Part shown: in pieces, positions 31,236 to 41,000 of the stretch
Layout: each line of letters starts with the position of its first letter
How positions within the stretch are numbered: position 1 is the stretch's first letter
Assembly (NCBI RefSeq): GCF_019393635.1
Contig: NC_057861.1
Location: 742,998,732-743,062,731 of the forward strand
DNA: 64,000 nt
Source of the DNA: Dromiciops gliroides
Taxonomy: Eukaryota; Chordata; Mammalia; Microbiotheria; Microbiotheriidae
Reading direction: 5' to 3'
Notes under the pieces: model-generated
The model's input: the letters and a program-made list of their open reading frames with translations, nothing else
Told to the model about the DNA's origin: nothing
Databases searched by the model: none
Translations under genes and position numbers: made by a program

Positions 31236-31965
31236 AGCCAAATAAGCGTGGGTCTGACTGTGGCACCTTTCTATTTGACAAATTCCAGTGACTTCCAATT
31301 ATCTTCTGTATCGAATATTGGATCCTTTCTTTGGCCTTTAAGCCCTTTATAACGTGGCTCCTTCCTACATTTTTGGTATTCTTGCACCTTATTCTCCTCC
31401 ATGTACATTGTCTTTTTTTTTGTGTGAGGCAATTGGGGTTCAGTGACTTGTCCAGGGTCACACAACTAGTAAGTGTTAAGTGTTTGGGGTCAGATTTGAA
31501 CTCAGGTCCTCCTGAATCCAGGGGCAGTGCTCTATCCACTGCACCACCTAGTTGCCCCTCCTTCATATACATTGTAAGCCAGTGACATTGCCTCCTTGCT
31601 GTTTGTAGAACATAATACTCCACCTCCCAACTCTGTGCATTTTTGCTGGCTGCCCCCCATGCCTGGAATTCTCCTCCTTCTTATGTCTACCTCCTGGATT
31701 TCTTCAGATCTTGGCTAAAATCCTACCTTATTCCAGGAGCCTTCCTTGCTACCCCTCCCTCAATGGGAATGCCTTCCCTCTGAGGTGATCTCCAGTTTAT
31801 TGTGACTATATCTTGTTTATATATAGTTATTTGCATTGTTCCAGCAGAATGGACACTCCTTGAGAGCAGGGAATGATTTTTGGCCTTTCTTTGTATCCCT
31901 ACCGCTTAATATAAAGCTTGGCACACAGTAGGTGCTTAATGAATGCTTTTTGACTTGAGATGAGG
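31236..31965 (+). mobile_element. L2 LINE 3' region split by a SINE
   Basis: CAGTGACTTCCAATTATCTT, TTTGGCCTTTAAGCCCTTTA, TGCCTGGAATTCTCCTCCTT, CTTGAGAGCAGGGAATGATT and CAGTAGGTGCTTAATGAATG follow the L2 3' UTR in order. Confidence 0.92.
31412..31558 (-). mobile_element. Short CORE-SINE nested in L2
   Basis: CATGTACATTGT (31400-31411) and CATATACATTGT (31564-31575) flank it, with one mismatch. Confidence 0.92.
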
Positions 31966-32110
31966 AGCGAGTTCATTTCAGGCAAAGAGACCAGCTTGGT
32001 TGGGACGTAGAGTGTGACAAGGAGAGTAATATGACAGATTTGGAAAGCTTAGTTGGAGCCGGATCATGGAGGGCTTCAAATAATAGGTTAGGAACCCTGA
32101 GGTTTTTACC
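31966..32110 (+). repeat. Fragment of the long ATTTATTAAGCACCTACTAT-type repeat
   Basis: GAGAGTAATATGACAGATTT, GGATCATGGAGGGCTTCAAA and TAATAGGTTAGGAACCCTGA resemble 14750-14850. Confidence 0.5.
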
Positions 32111-32214
32111 TCTGCAACCAGAAAAATGGGAATACAGGAACAGACAATGTTGAAGAACAGTTGCTTCTTTACAGCGCCTCTCAATTATTCTGTTTTGCCA
32201 AACAAGACAAGTTA

Positions 32215-32300
32215 AAAACCTCTCCCATGTGACAGCCCTTTAAATACTTGAAGATAACTGTTATGCTCCCAGTCCTACCCAACTCCAACATCCAGATTTC
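32215..32300 (-). mobile_element. L3/CR1 fragment
   Basis: TTAAATACTTGAAGATAACT and GTTATGCTCCCAGTCC, the antisense 'atttgaag..tgtcatg' block of L3. Confidence 0.5.
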
Positions 32301-32395
32301 AGTGTGACTTTGGCCAAATCACTTCTCTTTCATTGGCCTTCAATTTCCTCATTTGTGAAGTGAGGGGAGGGACTAAACTTATATAGTACTTTATG
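32301..32395 (+). mobile_element. MIR 3' half
   Basis: GTGTGACTTTGGCCAAATCA and CAATTTCCTCATTTGTGAAG. Confidence 0.7.
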
Positions 32396-32572
32396 GTTTG
32401 CAAATACAATCTCAACTGATCCTCACAACCATTTTATAGGTGGGGAAACTGAGGCATCCAGAGGTTAAATAACTTTCTCAAGGTCAAATAACCAGTACGT
32501 GTCTGAGGATGGATTTGAATTCAGGTTTTCATGGCTCTAGAAACAGTGTTCTAGCTGCACCTCCTGGCTGCT
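32396..32572 (-). mobile_element. MIR
   Basis: CTGATCCTCACAACCATTTT, GGGGAAACTGAGGCATCCAG and GGATTTGAATTCAGGTTTTC. It abuts the plus-strand MIR head to tail. Confidence 0.82.
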
Positions 32573-32599
32573 ATAGCAAAAATAGCCACTCATATTGAT

Positions 32600-32820
32600 A
32601 ATGGTTCTTTAAAGTTGGTGAAATGCTTTACCTTATTTGATGCTCCTCACAGCAACTATACAGGGGAGGGGGTGAGGCTATCATGATCTCTATTCGACAG
32701 ATGAAGACATTGAAGCTCAGAGAGGTTAAAGGACTTACCCAGAATCCCATCACTGATAAATGTCTGAGATGCTGTTAGAACCCAGACTTTTCTGCCTGCC
32801 CATACGGGGCTCTGTACACG
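32600..32820 (-). mobile_element. MIR
   Basis: TGCTCCTCACAGCAACTATA, GAAGCTCAGAGAGGTTAAAG and GTTAGAACCCAGACTTTTCT. A third fragment (32850-32950, CACACAGCGAGTCACAGCAG) follows. Confidence 0.75.
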
Positions 32821-32989
32821 CCTCTGGGGTCTAACATTCTGTGATTCTATGGTTTAATGTAAGCTCACACAGCGAGTCACAGCAGAGCCAAAAAATGGAA
32901 TGAGAATGTGTTCTCTGAGAGCTGGGCTTTCTCCATTAGACCACATTACCTAATGAGTTTCCCTTGGGGAATACGGGTAGGGGAATCTT

Positions 32990-33377
32990 GTGAGGACTGG
33001 TGTCATTAATTTCAGTTAAAGTATGTGCAGCCTTCTCTCCCCCCTCTCCCTTCCCCCTACACCATTCCTTCCTCCTTCTCCCTTCTCTCTCTTTCCCCCC
33101 TTCTTCCCCCTCCCCATTGCTCTACCACCTCCACATAAACACGCAGCTGGCATAGTCCTCTATTCCTGGATAATTGTCAACAAAGGAGCCAGCTGTGTTA
33201 GCATTATATTTAAAGTGGAAGCTCCCATTCTTGATTGTTCATCTTAAGGGACCACATTGATCATGTTGGCATCCAGGGCCATAACGCACTGGCACAGTGC
33301 CTCTTTTTTGGCAGGACAGAGGAAGTTACTTGGGATCCATTTGAAAATGCCTTGCCAGTTCTTTCCCTTCCTGTGAG
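32990..33377. other. Repeat-poor block with a pyrimidine tract
   Basis: 33030-33125 is almost all C/T. 33150-33300 (GGATAATTGTCAACAAAGGA, TTAGCATTATATTTAAAGTG, ACATTGATCATGTTGGCATC) is repeat-free and a candidate conserved noncoding element. Confidence 0.4.
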
Positions 33378-33529
33378 GAAGTGTAGTCTAGTGGATAGAG
33401 TGCTGCACTTGGAGTGAAGAAGGACTTGGATTCAGGTCCTGCCTCTCTGATACTTACAGGCTGTGTGACCAGGACAAACAATTCAATCTCCTTGAGCCTC
33501 AGTTTCCTCAACTGTAAAATGGAAATAAC
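33378..33529 (+). mobile_element. CORE-SINE/MIR
   Basis: TAGTCTAGTGGATAGAGTGC, GGATTCAGGTCCTGCCTCTC and CAGTTTCCTCAACTGTAAAA. Confidence 0.82.
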
Positions 33530-33780
33530 CGCTTGGTGGTGCAGTGGATAGAGCACTGAGCCTGAAGTTAGGAAGACCTGAGTTCAAATCCCACCTTAAA
33601 CACTTACTAGTTGTGTAACTCTGGGCAAGTTGATTACTCCTTCTGTGACTCAGTTTCCCCATATATAAAATGAGGAGGTCCCTTCTAGTTCTACCTCTGT
33701 AGCCCTCCCCTTCCCGGGGTGTTGTGAGGTTGAGGAGAGATCATGTCTCTTGCCAATCCTAAGATACTATGAATGTTTGT
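33530..33780 (+). mobile_element. Second CORE-SINE, directly following the first
   Basis: TTGGTGGTGCAGTGGATAGA, GAGTTCAAATCCCACCTTAA, CAGTTTCCCCATATATAAAA and GGTGTTGTGAGGTTGAGGAG. Two independent full-length-style copies sit in tandem. Confidence 0.85.
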
Positions 33781-33789
33781 TATTTCCAG

Positions 33790-33880
33790 CAGAGGGCAGA
33801 GATTCCTCTATACTTTACATGCGTATCCCAGTGCCTACCACAGTGCCAGACACATGCTTGTTGATTGATTTATGAGCTGG
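33790..33880 (+). mobile_element. L2 3' end
   Basis: CAGAGGGCAGAGATTCCTCT, CCAGTGCCTACCACAGTGCC and CATGCTTGTTGATTGATT. Confidence 0.65.
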
Positions 33881-33906
33881 AGTCAGTGCCTTCCAGAGAG
33901 GAGACT

Positions 33907-34080
33907 TGTTGTTGTTGTTGTTTCCTGCCCGACTCTTGGCGACCCCATGGACCACAGCACGACAGACCCTTCTCAGCTCCGCTGTCTCTCCAAGTCTCTC
34001 CAAGCTCATGTCCGTTGTTTCCACGATGCTATCTATCCATCTCATCCTCTGCTGTCCCCTTCTCCTTCCTCTACCAATGT
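33907..34080 (-). mobile_element. RTE-BovB LINE, extreme 3' end of ORF2 and tail
   Basis: Antisense DNA shows (GTT)n, GCCCGACTCTTGGCGACCCC, ATCTATCCATCTCATCCTCT and TGCTGTCCCCTTCTCCTTCC, the signature of BovB 3' ends. The minus-strand frame reads MRWIDSIVETTDMSLERLG and then VHGVAKSRAGN, the BovB C-terminal motif (typically VHGVAKSWT), before a (NN)n tail. About 170 bp remain and the copy is inactive. BovB is also known in other marsupials. Confidence 0.85.
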
Positions 34081-34304
34081 CAAGGTGTGCTTGGGGACTC
34101 TGGGGGGACCTAGAGAGGCCTCTAATTTTGTATTTTAAGCCTGGAGCATCTGCACAAGACTCTTCTCATTGGTGGAGAGAATATCTCTCTACTACAGCTC
34201 TCACCCATCTCTGCTCCTCATGGAGGTGCACAGCTTTGGAAGTTATTCTTTCCACCAATGAGGAAAGCCTCACGCCGATACTCCCGCCTTGAAATTTGTT
34301 TGGA
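34081..34304. other. Unassigned sequence without a gene
   Basis: Short stretch; open frames continue from the BovB antisense strand and are not credible genes. Confidence 0.4.
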
Positions 34305-34415
34305 GATACTGAAGTCCTGGCAAGTTAAGTGATTTGCCCTATGGTCCATAGCTACTAAGTGTCAAAGGTGAGATTTGAACCCAGAGCCGCTGCCTTCAGT
34401 CATGGTGCCAACAGT
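34305..34415 (-). mobile_element. MIR fragment
   Basis: GCAAGTTAAGTGATTTGCCC and TGAGATTTGAACCCAGAGCC. Confidence 0.7.
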
Positions 34416-34589
34416 ATGGGCCAGAAGCTGGCCTTAAACCCGGGTGTTTCTGACTCTGAGATGGGCTATCTATTAAGTCACATATGAGAGATTCTCATGA
34501 AAGCGAATTCCTGATGAGTCCCATTTTTAAGAGTCCCGTTAACTGTTTTGGAGGTCCCCATTTCTACAAAAGTATTTCAGCTGCTGATA

Positions 34590-34690
34590 GTCAATCGACA
34601 AGCATTTATTGAGTGTCTATTGTATGCCAGTCACTGTGCTAAGCGCTTGAGATACAGGGTGAGAATGAAACCGTCCCTGCCTTAAAGACG
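34590..34690 (+). repeat. Repeat of the ATTTATTAAGCACCTACTAT type
   Basis: GACAAGCATTTATTGAGTGT, CTATTGTATGCCAGTCACTG and AACCGTCCCTGCCTTAAAGA. Confidence 0.75.
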
Positions 34691-34699
34691 GTTAATGAA

Positions 34700-35500
34700 T
34701 TGGGCCATTTGACTCATCAGGAAATGTCAAGTTCATGGCCGGGGAGGGGGAAGAGGGAGAAGGAGAGGGAGAGGAGTCCATCTCCCAGGCTCGCACTTCC
34801 CCAGGTGTCTGGTCAGGCCTTTGCCAGTCGCTGGCTTTTAGGATGCGGCCCCTTCACTCGGACCTTAATTCCTTCACACTCCCCCTCCCAGGATCCTCCC
34901 CACCCCCTCTCCGGGCCTGCTTGGTATGCTGCTGGCCTGCACTCCACGCTGCTCCCCTACCTGCCAATGTGCTTTGAGGAATATCGTTAGCATTAAATTT
35001 GCCATTTACATTTTCCCGTTTGACATAATTGAGGAATGAATGCTCTTATGAAAATTAAACTTGTGGGCCTCCTGGGCTGTCGTAACCCTGTTAAAATGTA
35101 ATGCGATTCCTGATGCGTCTCCTTGAGGTTTTTATTAAATAGAATATCAGTATGACTAATTCCCTGGGCCTAAATGTTGGCCGGGAAGCGCATTATGGAT
35201 AGGGCTGCCCACAAATAGCCCTCCCGGCTCTGCCTCTAATGGACTAATAATGCATTAGACTAGAATCAGAAAGACTTGGAGTTGGAGTGCTTATCGCCGT
35301 TATTGAAGACACCTGGAGGCTCTATTCATCAAGGTTCCATCGAGCTGGGGCCGCCTGTTTATTCGTCTGTCAGTGAACATCTCTATTTGGCCCTGGGTGC
35401 AGCTTCCTGGGTTAGATCGGGCTGGCAGCAAAAGCAAGAGGGAGGGGGGGATTTCTTGAGGTTTCACGAGATTCTGTTTCTTTGAAAAAGGTGGCTAATG
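34700..35500. promoter_or_regulatory. Repeat-free block, strongest candidate conserved regulatory element
   Basis: About 800 bp without SINE, MIR or L2. The core 34980-35270 is rich in homeodomain-type ATTA/TAAT cores: GTTAGCATTAAATTTGCC, GAAAATTAAACTTG, GTTTTTATTAAATAGAATAT, GACTAATTCCCTGGGCC, TGGACTAATAATGCATTAGA. No long credible reading frame. Enhancer function is inferred from composition and repeat exclusion, not shown. Confidence 0.5.
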
Positions 35501-36224
35501 AAGCTTCCTAAAGGATGTGTGGGTTCTTGGTGACTTTCCTCTTCATTTGGGGGAGACTCTTGTGGAGGAGGGAAGGCAGGGAGGTGTAGGCATCCTAAGA
35601 GACAAGCTGGACCAGGGAGTTCCTCATCCCCAGAAGCCTGGTATTGTCTGGAAGACCAGGGGCTCCCCAATGTCAACACTCACATTAAAATGCCTGGCAC
35701 ATAGCACTTCATAAATTCGCTGTTTCTTTATCTATGCAATTATGCAGGGACATCCAATGGAGTCCATCTTGGAAACAGCATCTCATTCGATGAGCAGCTG
35801 GTGTTGGCACTGGTGCCAGAGAAGAGGGGGATTGTGGATTTTCTTTAAGAGTTTTTGAAAAGAACTGAACCAAATTACTCCTCCCCATGCCTCTCTTTTC
35901 TTTCTAACAACCCATTCCACTTTGGAATCCAGAAGTTTAATCCTTTCCCCCCTATTTTTATCTTGGATCTCAAGGGGATCTCATAGGGAGGACATTCCCC
36001 CATGACATCCCCCCAACAGAATATTGATCTTTTGTTAAACAGACATACCCTTCACTTTCTACGTGGTATTAATGTGATTGATTTTTTTTTTGAAACTTTA
36101 ATTTTTTTAAGGTGAACCTAACAGTTATCAAACAATCATTTCAATGTGAGAGAAAGAGGATAATAAAAAAAAAAACCCCAGGGAATTCTGTAGTATAGAG
36201 TTTATTTTAAAAAATGTATACACA
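35501..36224. other. Unassigned sequence without a gene
   Basis: Contains short poly-A/T runs (36083-36100, 36164-36175) and no recognised element. Confidence 0.35.
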
Positions 36225-36373
36225 GGGGGCAGCTAGATGACACAGTGGATAAAGCACCAGCCCTGGATTCAGGAGGAGCTGAATTCAAATCCAGCCTCAG
36301 TTACTTGACACTTACTAGCTGTGTGACCCTGGGCAAGTCACTTAACCTTCATTGCCCTGCAAAAAAGAAAAAT
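36225..36373 (+). mobile_element. Short CORE-SINE, CCCTGC subtype
   Basis: Head GGGCAGCTAGATGACACAGT to TTCATTGCCCTGCAAAAAAG. TATACACA flanks at 36217-36224 and 36374-36381. Confidence 0.93.

Positions 36374-36408
<35 letters not shown>
36374..36408. repeat. (CA)n microsatellite grown from the SINE's target duplication
   Basis: TATACACA of the right duplication runs straight into about 15 AC units. Confidence 0.85.
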
Positions 36409-36409
<1 letters not shown>

Positions 36410-36559
36410 TTAATAAGGTAGTAACAAAGTCACCACCGTTCCAGATATGAGACTCCCCAGCCCAGCTGTCTGACTCTACTCCTTTTCTCTTTTCTCTGTT
36501 GTGTCTTCCTCTGAATTTCATTTAGCTTTATTTTGCAAATTAAAATAAAACCCAAGCAG
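36409..36559. other. Unassigned sequence without a gene
   Basis: Short interval between a microsatellite and an L2 end. Confidence 0.4.
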
Positions 36560-36645
36560 TTTTCCTCTTTATATATCCATCATTGTATCTATGATGCCTG
36601 GCAAATAAGAGGTGTTTAGTAAATGCTTATTGATTGATTGATCGT
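36560..36645 (+). mobile_element. L2 3' end
   Basis: TGCCTGGCAAATAAGAGGTG, TTTAGTAAATGCTTATTGAT then (TGAT)n. Confidence 0.75.
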
Positions 36646-37049
36646 GCCTGTAGGCATCAGTCAGAATCATAACTAACACAGGATGGCTGGGGCTCTGTTC
36701 CAGGTGCTGACATCGGCAGAGGCTCCCTCCTCCTCCCTCTTCTCCCCCTCCCCTAATCCTCTTCCCTTTCCCTTCCCTGGGCTGACACATTGCAGAGTTT
36801 TGTGGTTTATGGAAGTGGAATGTCCCCATGTGCCCCTTGGTCTAGTGACCAAGGCCACTCTTGGCAAGGGAATGTATCAGATGCAAGGGAAACTCTCTCC
36901 CAACTCAAACGGTGAACTCAGATCTAGCCTTCCCCAGTCCCTAACCTCCTCTGGCCCCTCTTTCCATGGTGCCTTCTGGAACCTTCCTCTAGGGTTAATG
37001 AGCTCCCTTTCTATGCCTCCTTTTCACATTCTTTCCATGTTATAGGTGG
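36646..37049. other. Unassigned sequence; 120-codon open frame, unrecognised
   Basis: The plus frame 36683-37045 includes a pyrimidine-rich run and has no recognised domain. Likely fortuitous. Confidence 0.3.
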
Positions 37050-37200
37050 GCCATAGATTTAGACTTGGAGGAGATCATGAAATCCAACCTCTCTATTTAC
37101 AGGTGAAACCAAGGCCCAGATAAGTGACTTTCCCAGGGTCACACAGCTAATAATTGTCTGAGGTAGTCTTCAAGTCAAGAGTTCCAGCCAACTCACTGTC
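37050..37200 (-). mobile_element. MIR
   Basis: GATCATGAAATCCAACCTCT, AAACCAAGGCCCAGATAAGT and CCAGGGTCACACAGCTAATA. Confidence 0.78.
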
Positions 37201-37684
37201 CATCTGTCTCTTCTGGTGCTTGCAGAATCTCACCTTTCTCATGTCGTCGGGCTGCTCTTGATGTCCAGAGCCAGAGGGAGAAGCTGCTGCTACACTCCTT
37301 GCTTCCCACTGTCATCATTCTGGGGGACTTTGAGACCCTCCCTTTGCCATCACCCATTCTTTCAAGTTCACTCCAACCCACTTAGATCTTTGTTGCTGTC
37401 ATTTAAGGACTACCAGGTCACTCTCCCTCTACTTCAAGGTTCCTCAAAGACCCTGTTCTCTTAGTTCCTCAGTTTTGCCAACTCATATCTGTTGTCTCCA
37501 GCCTAGCCCATCTACAAACAAAAGTGGTCATAACTTAGATACTCTCTCCTCCCTCCTAGGTTCTAACTCCCAAATGAATTTGGCCCAGATACTATTCTTA
37601 GTTATGACTTTGGCATTGGCCTTAAAAGATAAACCCTCTGAGGGCAGGGATCTAACACAATGCTAATTGTGTAGTTTTGGTCAT

Positions 37685-37880
37685 GATGATGATAGTTATA
37701 AATTTTAATCATTGGCTTTTACAGATTCCAAAGCATTTTAGTTGAATAATTTGAACCTTGCAACAATCCTGTGAGAAAAATGAAATCAAAGTGGCTTGCT
37801 CAAGGCTGTCCAAGTCAAGAGCAGAACTGGAATTCAAAACCAGATTTTCTGACTCTTTGTCCAATGCACTTCCTACTTAA
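37685..37880 (-). mobile_element. MIR
   Basis: TTCCAAAGCATTTTAGTTGA, TGCAACAATCCTGTGAGAAA and GAACTGGAATTCAAAACCAG. Confidence 0.75.
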
Positions 37881-37884
37881 TTCC

Positions 37885-37965
37885 ATTCAATTAGCCTTCT
37901 TAAGTACCCATTATGCACTATGACACACCACTGTGTTAAGGTCTAGGGTACAATATGATACAGCC
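37885..37965 (+). repeat. Repeat of the ATTTATTAAGCACCTACTAT type
   Basis: CCTTCTTAAGTACCCATTAT and CACCACTGTGTTAAGGTCTA. Confidence 0.55.
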
Positions 37966-38493
37966 CGTGGAGGCTTCCATCAGTTGCCATTGGCTACCTT
38001 GAAGCCCTCTAAGCTACCATTAGCTCTCCACTCTCTGGAGAAGTCTCTCGGCACTATTTTATGAGGGTGGGGCAGATTTCCTACAAGAATAGTCCAGACA
38101 ATCTGCCAATCAGCTTTCCCTCATCCTTGTTGCCATCACTGTCTAACCTCTAGGTCACTCTCTCAAATTTTTTTAATGACTTTATAACCGGACTCATGGT
38201 CTTCCTTCCACTTAACTCCCTCTCCATCCCCACTTTAATCATACTGCTGCATGGTCACAAACTCGACCACCTCCAACATCTTGGATTTCAAAATTCTGCC
38301 TCTCTGGAATTCACACCAAACCTCCTCTTTACCCTCCTTATTATTCCCTTGACCCCTCTCTATTTTCCTGGTCCACTTTCTATTTTGGATTCATGCCCGG
38401 TCTTTATTTGCCATGCAGCAATTCAGATTTATTTGTGGCTAAGATCTGGGGATAAGCAAGGATAACAGCTTAAGCAATACATATCCTTCCCCT

Positions 38494-39132
38494 TTATGAT
38501 GAAGGAAATGCATGCCACTTATCCAGTGGACCACGGCTGGGGATACGCTTGACCCCACAGCCATCAGGAACAAGACGCTTTTCAGCTACCATGTCCTCAG
38601 ATTCGTCTGCATTAAACTTCGTGAAGCCCCACCTCTTTGAGATGTGGATCTTTTGGTGACCAGGAAGCTTAAACTTGGCCCTGCGCAAAGCCTCAATCAC
38701 GTGCTCCTTGTTTTGGACTTTGGTGCGAATAGACATGATCACCTGTCCTATATGTACACGAGCAACAGTGCCCTGGGGTTTCCCAAAAGCACGCCACATG
38801 CCTATTTGGAGTCTATCAGCACCTTTCACGAGACAACATTTTGTCGATCCGAATAACACGGAATGGGTGCAGTCGAACACGGATGTGGAAACGATCTTTG
38901 CCACAACTCTTCACCATACATTTGTTGGCACAGATTCGTGCGGCCTCCAAGGCTTCAGAAGAAACTTGTTCATATTCATCAGATACCATATGACCCCAGA
39001 GTGGGAACTCATCCGCTTTTGCCTTTTTTGACCTAGGTCAAAAATTTGTATCTTTGCATCAGGAACACCTCGGCAGAAACAGGATTTTGGATTCTTACAG
39101 GATCGGTAGCAAAGAGCTAGGCGGCAGCCCAT
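38494..39132 (-). pseudogene. RPL10: RPL10 (ribosomal protein L10/uL16) processed pseudogene
   Basis: An intronless copy of the 60S subunit protein L10 (normally 214 residues) covers the whole coding length, 639 bp. Minus-strand translation gives [17 protein letters not shown] near the N-terminus, then [49 protein letters not shown] [18 protein letters not shown] and [13 protein letters not shown] before the stop. A one-base shift near 39020 and a compensating one near 38840 put the middle third in another frame, and substitutions such as GCRLALC near the start add to the decay. No introns, no evident promoter. A poly-A remnant is not visible beside the stop. It is a retrocopy and not a gene. 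Confidence 0.95.
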
Positions 39133-39342
39133 AGTTAGGGTAGACAAAGCTGTGCCTGGTCTTGACCTGAGAGTCTGCTATGTTATTTGTTATCCAGCCT
39201 TGGAAAAGTTTTCTACATTTACTGCCTTCACTTCCTTACCATCAGCTTCTCTGTCTCTGTGCCTCTCTTCTTCCTCTCCCTCCCCCTTCCTCTCCTTCTC
39301 CTCTTCCCCCTCTCCATCTCCTGGCTGTTCTCACATCTTTCT

Positions 39343-39487
39343 GTTTTTTTTTTTTTTTTTTGGTGGGTTAAGTGACTTGCCCAGGGTCACACAGCTACTA
39401 AGTGTCAAGTGTCTGAGGTTGGATTTGAACTCAGGACCTCCCGAATCCAGGGCCAGTGCTTTATCCACTGCACCACCTCGCCGCACC
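39343..39487 (-). mobile_element. Short CORE-SINE, tail-truncated
   Basis: Antisense; poly-T then GGTGGGTTAAGTGACTTGCC. TCTCACATCTTTCT flanks exactly at 39329-39342 and 39488-39501. Confidence 0.94.
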
Positions 39488-40404
39488 TCTCACATCTTTC
39501 TAACTACTCTTTTTCTGTGTCCCATACTGACTCCTCATACTCCAGATCTTTTGAGGTGAATGTTCTTCAAGGCTCTGTCTCTAGTCTCTTTCCCTGGTCT
39601 TGGTCTCAGCCTCTATCTGTGTGACTCTCCCATCCCATTCATTCTGGAGCTTCACTCCATGGCTGGCTTCTTTGCGGGTGGCTCCCACATCTACATCCCC
39701 ATCCCTAGTCTCTCTCCTGAATTCTAGATCTGTCTCTCACCTCCCATTTCCAACTACCTACAGGATATTTAAAAACTGAGCGTATTAGTATTCCCTTTAA
39801 ACCTGTCCATTCTTCTGAAAATATCAGTTAGTACTGCTACCATTCAACCACTTTCCCATGTTTAAAACCTTGGTACTGCCTTGGACTCTTTTCTCTCACG
39901 TATCCCAAATCCTATTGATTTTAAATGGAATAATATTTCTCTTCCCCACCCCCTCTTTACTGTTCTTACTGCAAACACCCCTATAGAGACCCTCAACTTA
40001 CTTAACAATCTCTTCATAATTTTACCAGGGGAATCTCCCTTATATAGAGATTTGGTCAAGTCTCTCCTTTCTTCAAAAGTCTTCAATTGCTCCCAAATGT
40101 TTACTGGGTAAATTCCAAACTCCTTTACCTGGCATTCAGTGTCCTCCATGGTCTGACACCATGCCAGTCTTTTCTCAGATTATTCATTGCTATGTACTCA
40201 CCAGCCAAACAGAATTACTCTGTTTCCTAAACATATCCTGCCCCTTTCCAGATACCTGAGTTTGTTAATGTTCTTCATGCCTAAGATATCTTCCCTTCCC
40301 CCTTTTCCTGTGTTTTGAATTCTTGCTAAATCTTTAAAGGCCAACTGAAATGCTATAAATCCCTCATATATTCTTTGTCTTACAACTCACTTAAGCAGCA
40401 TTAT

Positions 40405-40536
40405 TTCCTTCCTTCCTTCCTTCCTTCCTTCCTTCCTTCCTTCCTTCCTTCCTTCCTTCCTTCCTTCCTTCCTTCCTTCCTTCCTTCCTTCCTTCCTTCC
40501 TTCCTTCCTTCCTTCCTTCCTTCCTTCCTTCCTTCC
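40405..40536. repeat. (TTCC)33 perfect microsatellite
   Basis: 132 bp of uninterrupted tetranucleotide repeat, followed by degenerate (ATCT)n sequence to about 40665. The frame over it encodes only an LPSF-type repeat. Confidence 0.98.
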
Positions 40537-40549
40537 TTTTTCTCTTTCT

Positions 40550-40665
40550 ATCTAATCTATCATCTATCTACATACCTGCCTATTATCTGTTTCTCCATCA
40601 CCTTATCTATCCATCTATCATCTGTCATCTACCTATCTACCCATCTATCCTTCTATCATGTAGAT
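40550..40665. repeat. Degenerate (ATCT)n tract
   Basis: CTATCTAATCTATCATCTAT and similar units, imperfect. Confidence 0.85.
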
Positions 40666-40705
40666 GCCCCCTGCCCTTAATAGACTGTAAGCTTCATGAG
40701 GGTAG

Positions 40706-41000
40706 AATCACAGAAGTTGACAGTTGGAAAATACCTCAGCAACTCTCTAGTCCAACCTACACCTGGAAGGAATTCTCACTATAACATATCTAAAAAATAG
40801 TTACCCAGCCTCTGCTTGAAAATGACTGCCCACCACCTCTCCAAGCAGCTCATTCCTCTCCATCACAAAAGCTTCTTTACATCAAGACTAAATTAGCTCC
40901 AATTGAAGCCAAACTTCACCATTGACGTTGTCAGGTCATGGGATTTGCTTGTTAGCTCTGGTTCTACTTGCAAGGGTGAGTGGGATACCAGAATTTAACT
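40706..41000 (-). mobile_element. L3/CR1 fragment
   Basis: AATCACAGAAGTTGACAGTT, AACTCTCTAGTCCAACCTAC, CCAGCCTCTGCTTGAAAATG and CCACCTCTCCAAGCAGCTCA parallel 9405-9550. Confidence 0.7.

Larger units (their letters stand above)
37205..38470 (+). mobile_element. Degenerate LINE remnants, possibly L2 endonuclease region
   Basis: The translation TVIILGDFETLPLP at 37309-37350 resembles the ILGDFN motif of L2-type endonucleases. 38220-38340 gives HGHKLD...SASLEF. The interval is broken by a MIR (37685-37880) and another repeat (37885-37965). The assignment is weak and unconfirmed. Confidence 0.35.
39500..40705 (+). mobile_element. L2 LINE 3' region, interrupted by (TTCC)33
   Basis: CCTTGGACTCTTTTCTCTCA, GTCTTCAATTGCTCCCAAAT, TTCCAAACTCCTTTACCTGG and GGCATTCAGTGTCCTCCATG follow the L2 3' UTR. 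After the microsatellite zone, AATAGACTGTAAGCTTCATG is the terminal L2 block. Confidence 0.8.

Noticed and set aside
40375..40680. 101-codon frame with LPSF repeats
   Set aside because: Direct translation of the (TTCC)33 array.
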